Position numbers and translations under genes: made by a program | Part shown: piece after piece, positions 6,866-6,924 of the stretch | Layout of the letters: every line of letters starts with the position of its first letter | How positions within the stretch are numbered: position 1 is the first letter of the stretch | From: Gammaproteobacteria bacterium | GTDB taxonomy: Bacteria > Pseudomonadota > Gammaproteobacteria > UBA6429 > Thiohalophilaceae | DNA length: 6,924 nt | Direction of reading: 5' to 3' | Assembly (NCBI GenBank): GCA_003233255.1 | Contig: QILH01000008.1 | Coordinates: forward strand, 1-6,924 | Notes under the pieces: generated by a model | Seen by the model: only the letters and a program-made list of their open reading frames with translations | What the model was told of the DNA's origin: nothing | Database searches by the model: none

Positions 6866-6873
6866 CAAGATTT
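6853..6873. promoter_or_regulatory. Perfect 21-base palindrome, likely operator
   Basis: Two 10-base arms, AAATCTTGTT and AACAAGATTT, are exact reverse complements around a single central base. The palindrome covers the whole predicted -35 box, where a bound dimer would block RNA polymerase. With a one-base centre and no T-run it is a poor transcription terminator, so a protein-binding site is the better reading. The regulator is not in the window. Confidence 0.6.
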
Positions 6874-6924
6874 ACGAAATATTTTTCTTACTTAACTTTA
6901 TTTTAAAAATTTGTGATAGGTCTC

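Noticed and set aside
6853..6873. Palindrome read as a transcription terminator
   Set aside because: The centre is one base, no T-run follows on either strand directly, and it sits at promoter distance from the toxin start.
6785..6900. Inverted pair TAAAGTT (6785-6791) and AACTTTA (6894-6900)
   Set aside because: Seven-base arms more than 100 bases apart in about 25 percent GC DNA are expected by chance.
6898..6924. Possible tail of an upstream minus-strand gene (eight codons ending in TAA)
   Set aside because: Eight open codons in AT-rich DNA carry no evidential weight, and no other coding signal is visible.

Overview
The window is almost entirely one very large minus-strand gene (stop codon at 176, ATG at 6784; 2202 codons). 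Downstream of it is the truncated start of a second minus-strand gene, and upstream is about 140 bases of AT-rich regulatory DNA. The large protein is a polymorphic (Rhs-class) toxin. Its signal peptide, SpvB/Tc-toxin-like architecture and consensus-like Shine-Dalgarno sites point to a Gram-negative bacterium, probably a proteobacterium. Nothing in the window fixes the genus.

Reading along the minus strand, 6924-6785 carries a sigma70-like promoter (TTGAAC, 17 bases, TATAAC). A perfect 21-base palindrome overlaps its -35 box, and an AAGGA ribosome-binding site sits six bases before the ATG. The protein then runs in this order: Sec signal peptide (residues 1-30); SpvB N-terminal domain (about 37-320); seven FG-GAP/VCBS calcium-type repeats (about 355-845); TcdB middle/N-terminal domain (about 848-960); about 22 YD/RHS repeats (about 1015-1742); and the RHS-associated core ending in DPSG at 1852-1855. 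After the core come a basic, then glycine/alanine-rich pre-toxin region containing an internal 49-residue-offset duplication, and a cysteine- and glycine-rich linker. The protein ends in a compact domain of about 97 residues that resembles the HYD1-type ADP-ribosyltransferase toxins.

Nine bases after the toxin stop codon, a GTG start preceded by AGGA opens a frame that stays open for 55 codons to the window edge. Its position, tight coupling and sharp drop in GC (about 31 percent against about 43-53 percent in sampled toxin-gene lines) fit a cognate immunity gene, although its family is not recognised. The model for the pair is that the Rhs/SpvB part forms a secreted shell that encloses and delivers the C-terminal enzyme, while the downstream protein protects the producer and its kin.

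The architecture itself is known. The parts most worth following up are the poorly characterised toxin tip with its unrecognised partner, the operator-like palindrome, the strict pairing of all 12 cysteines, and the duplicated pre-toxin segment.
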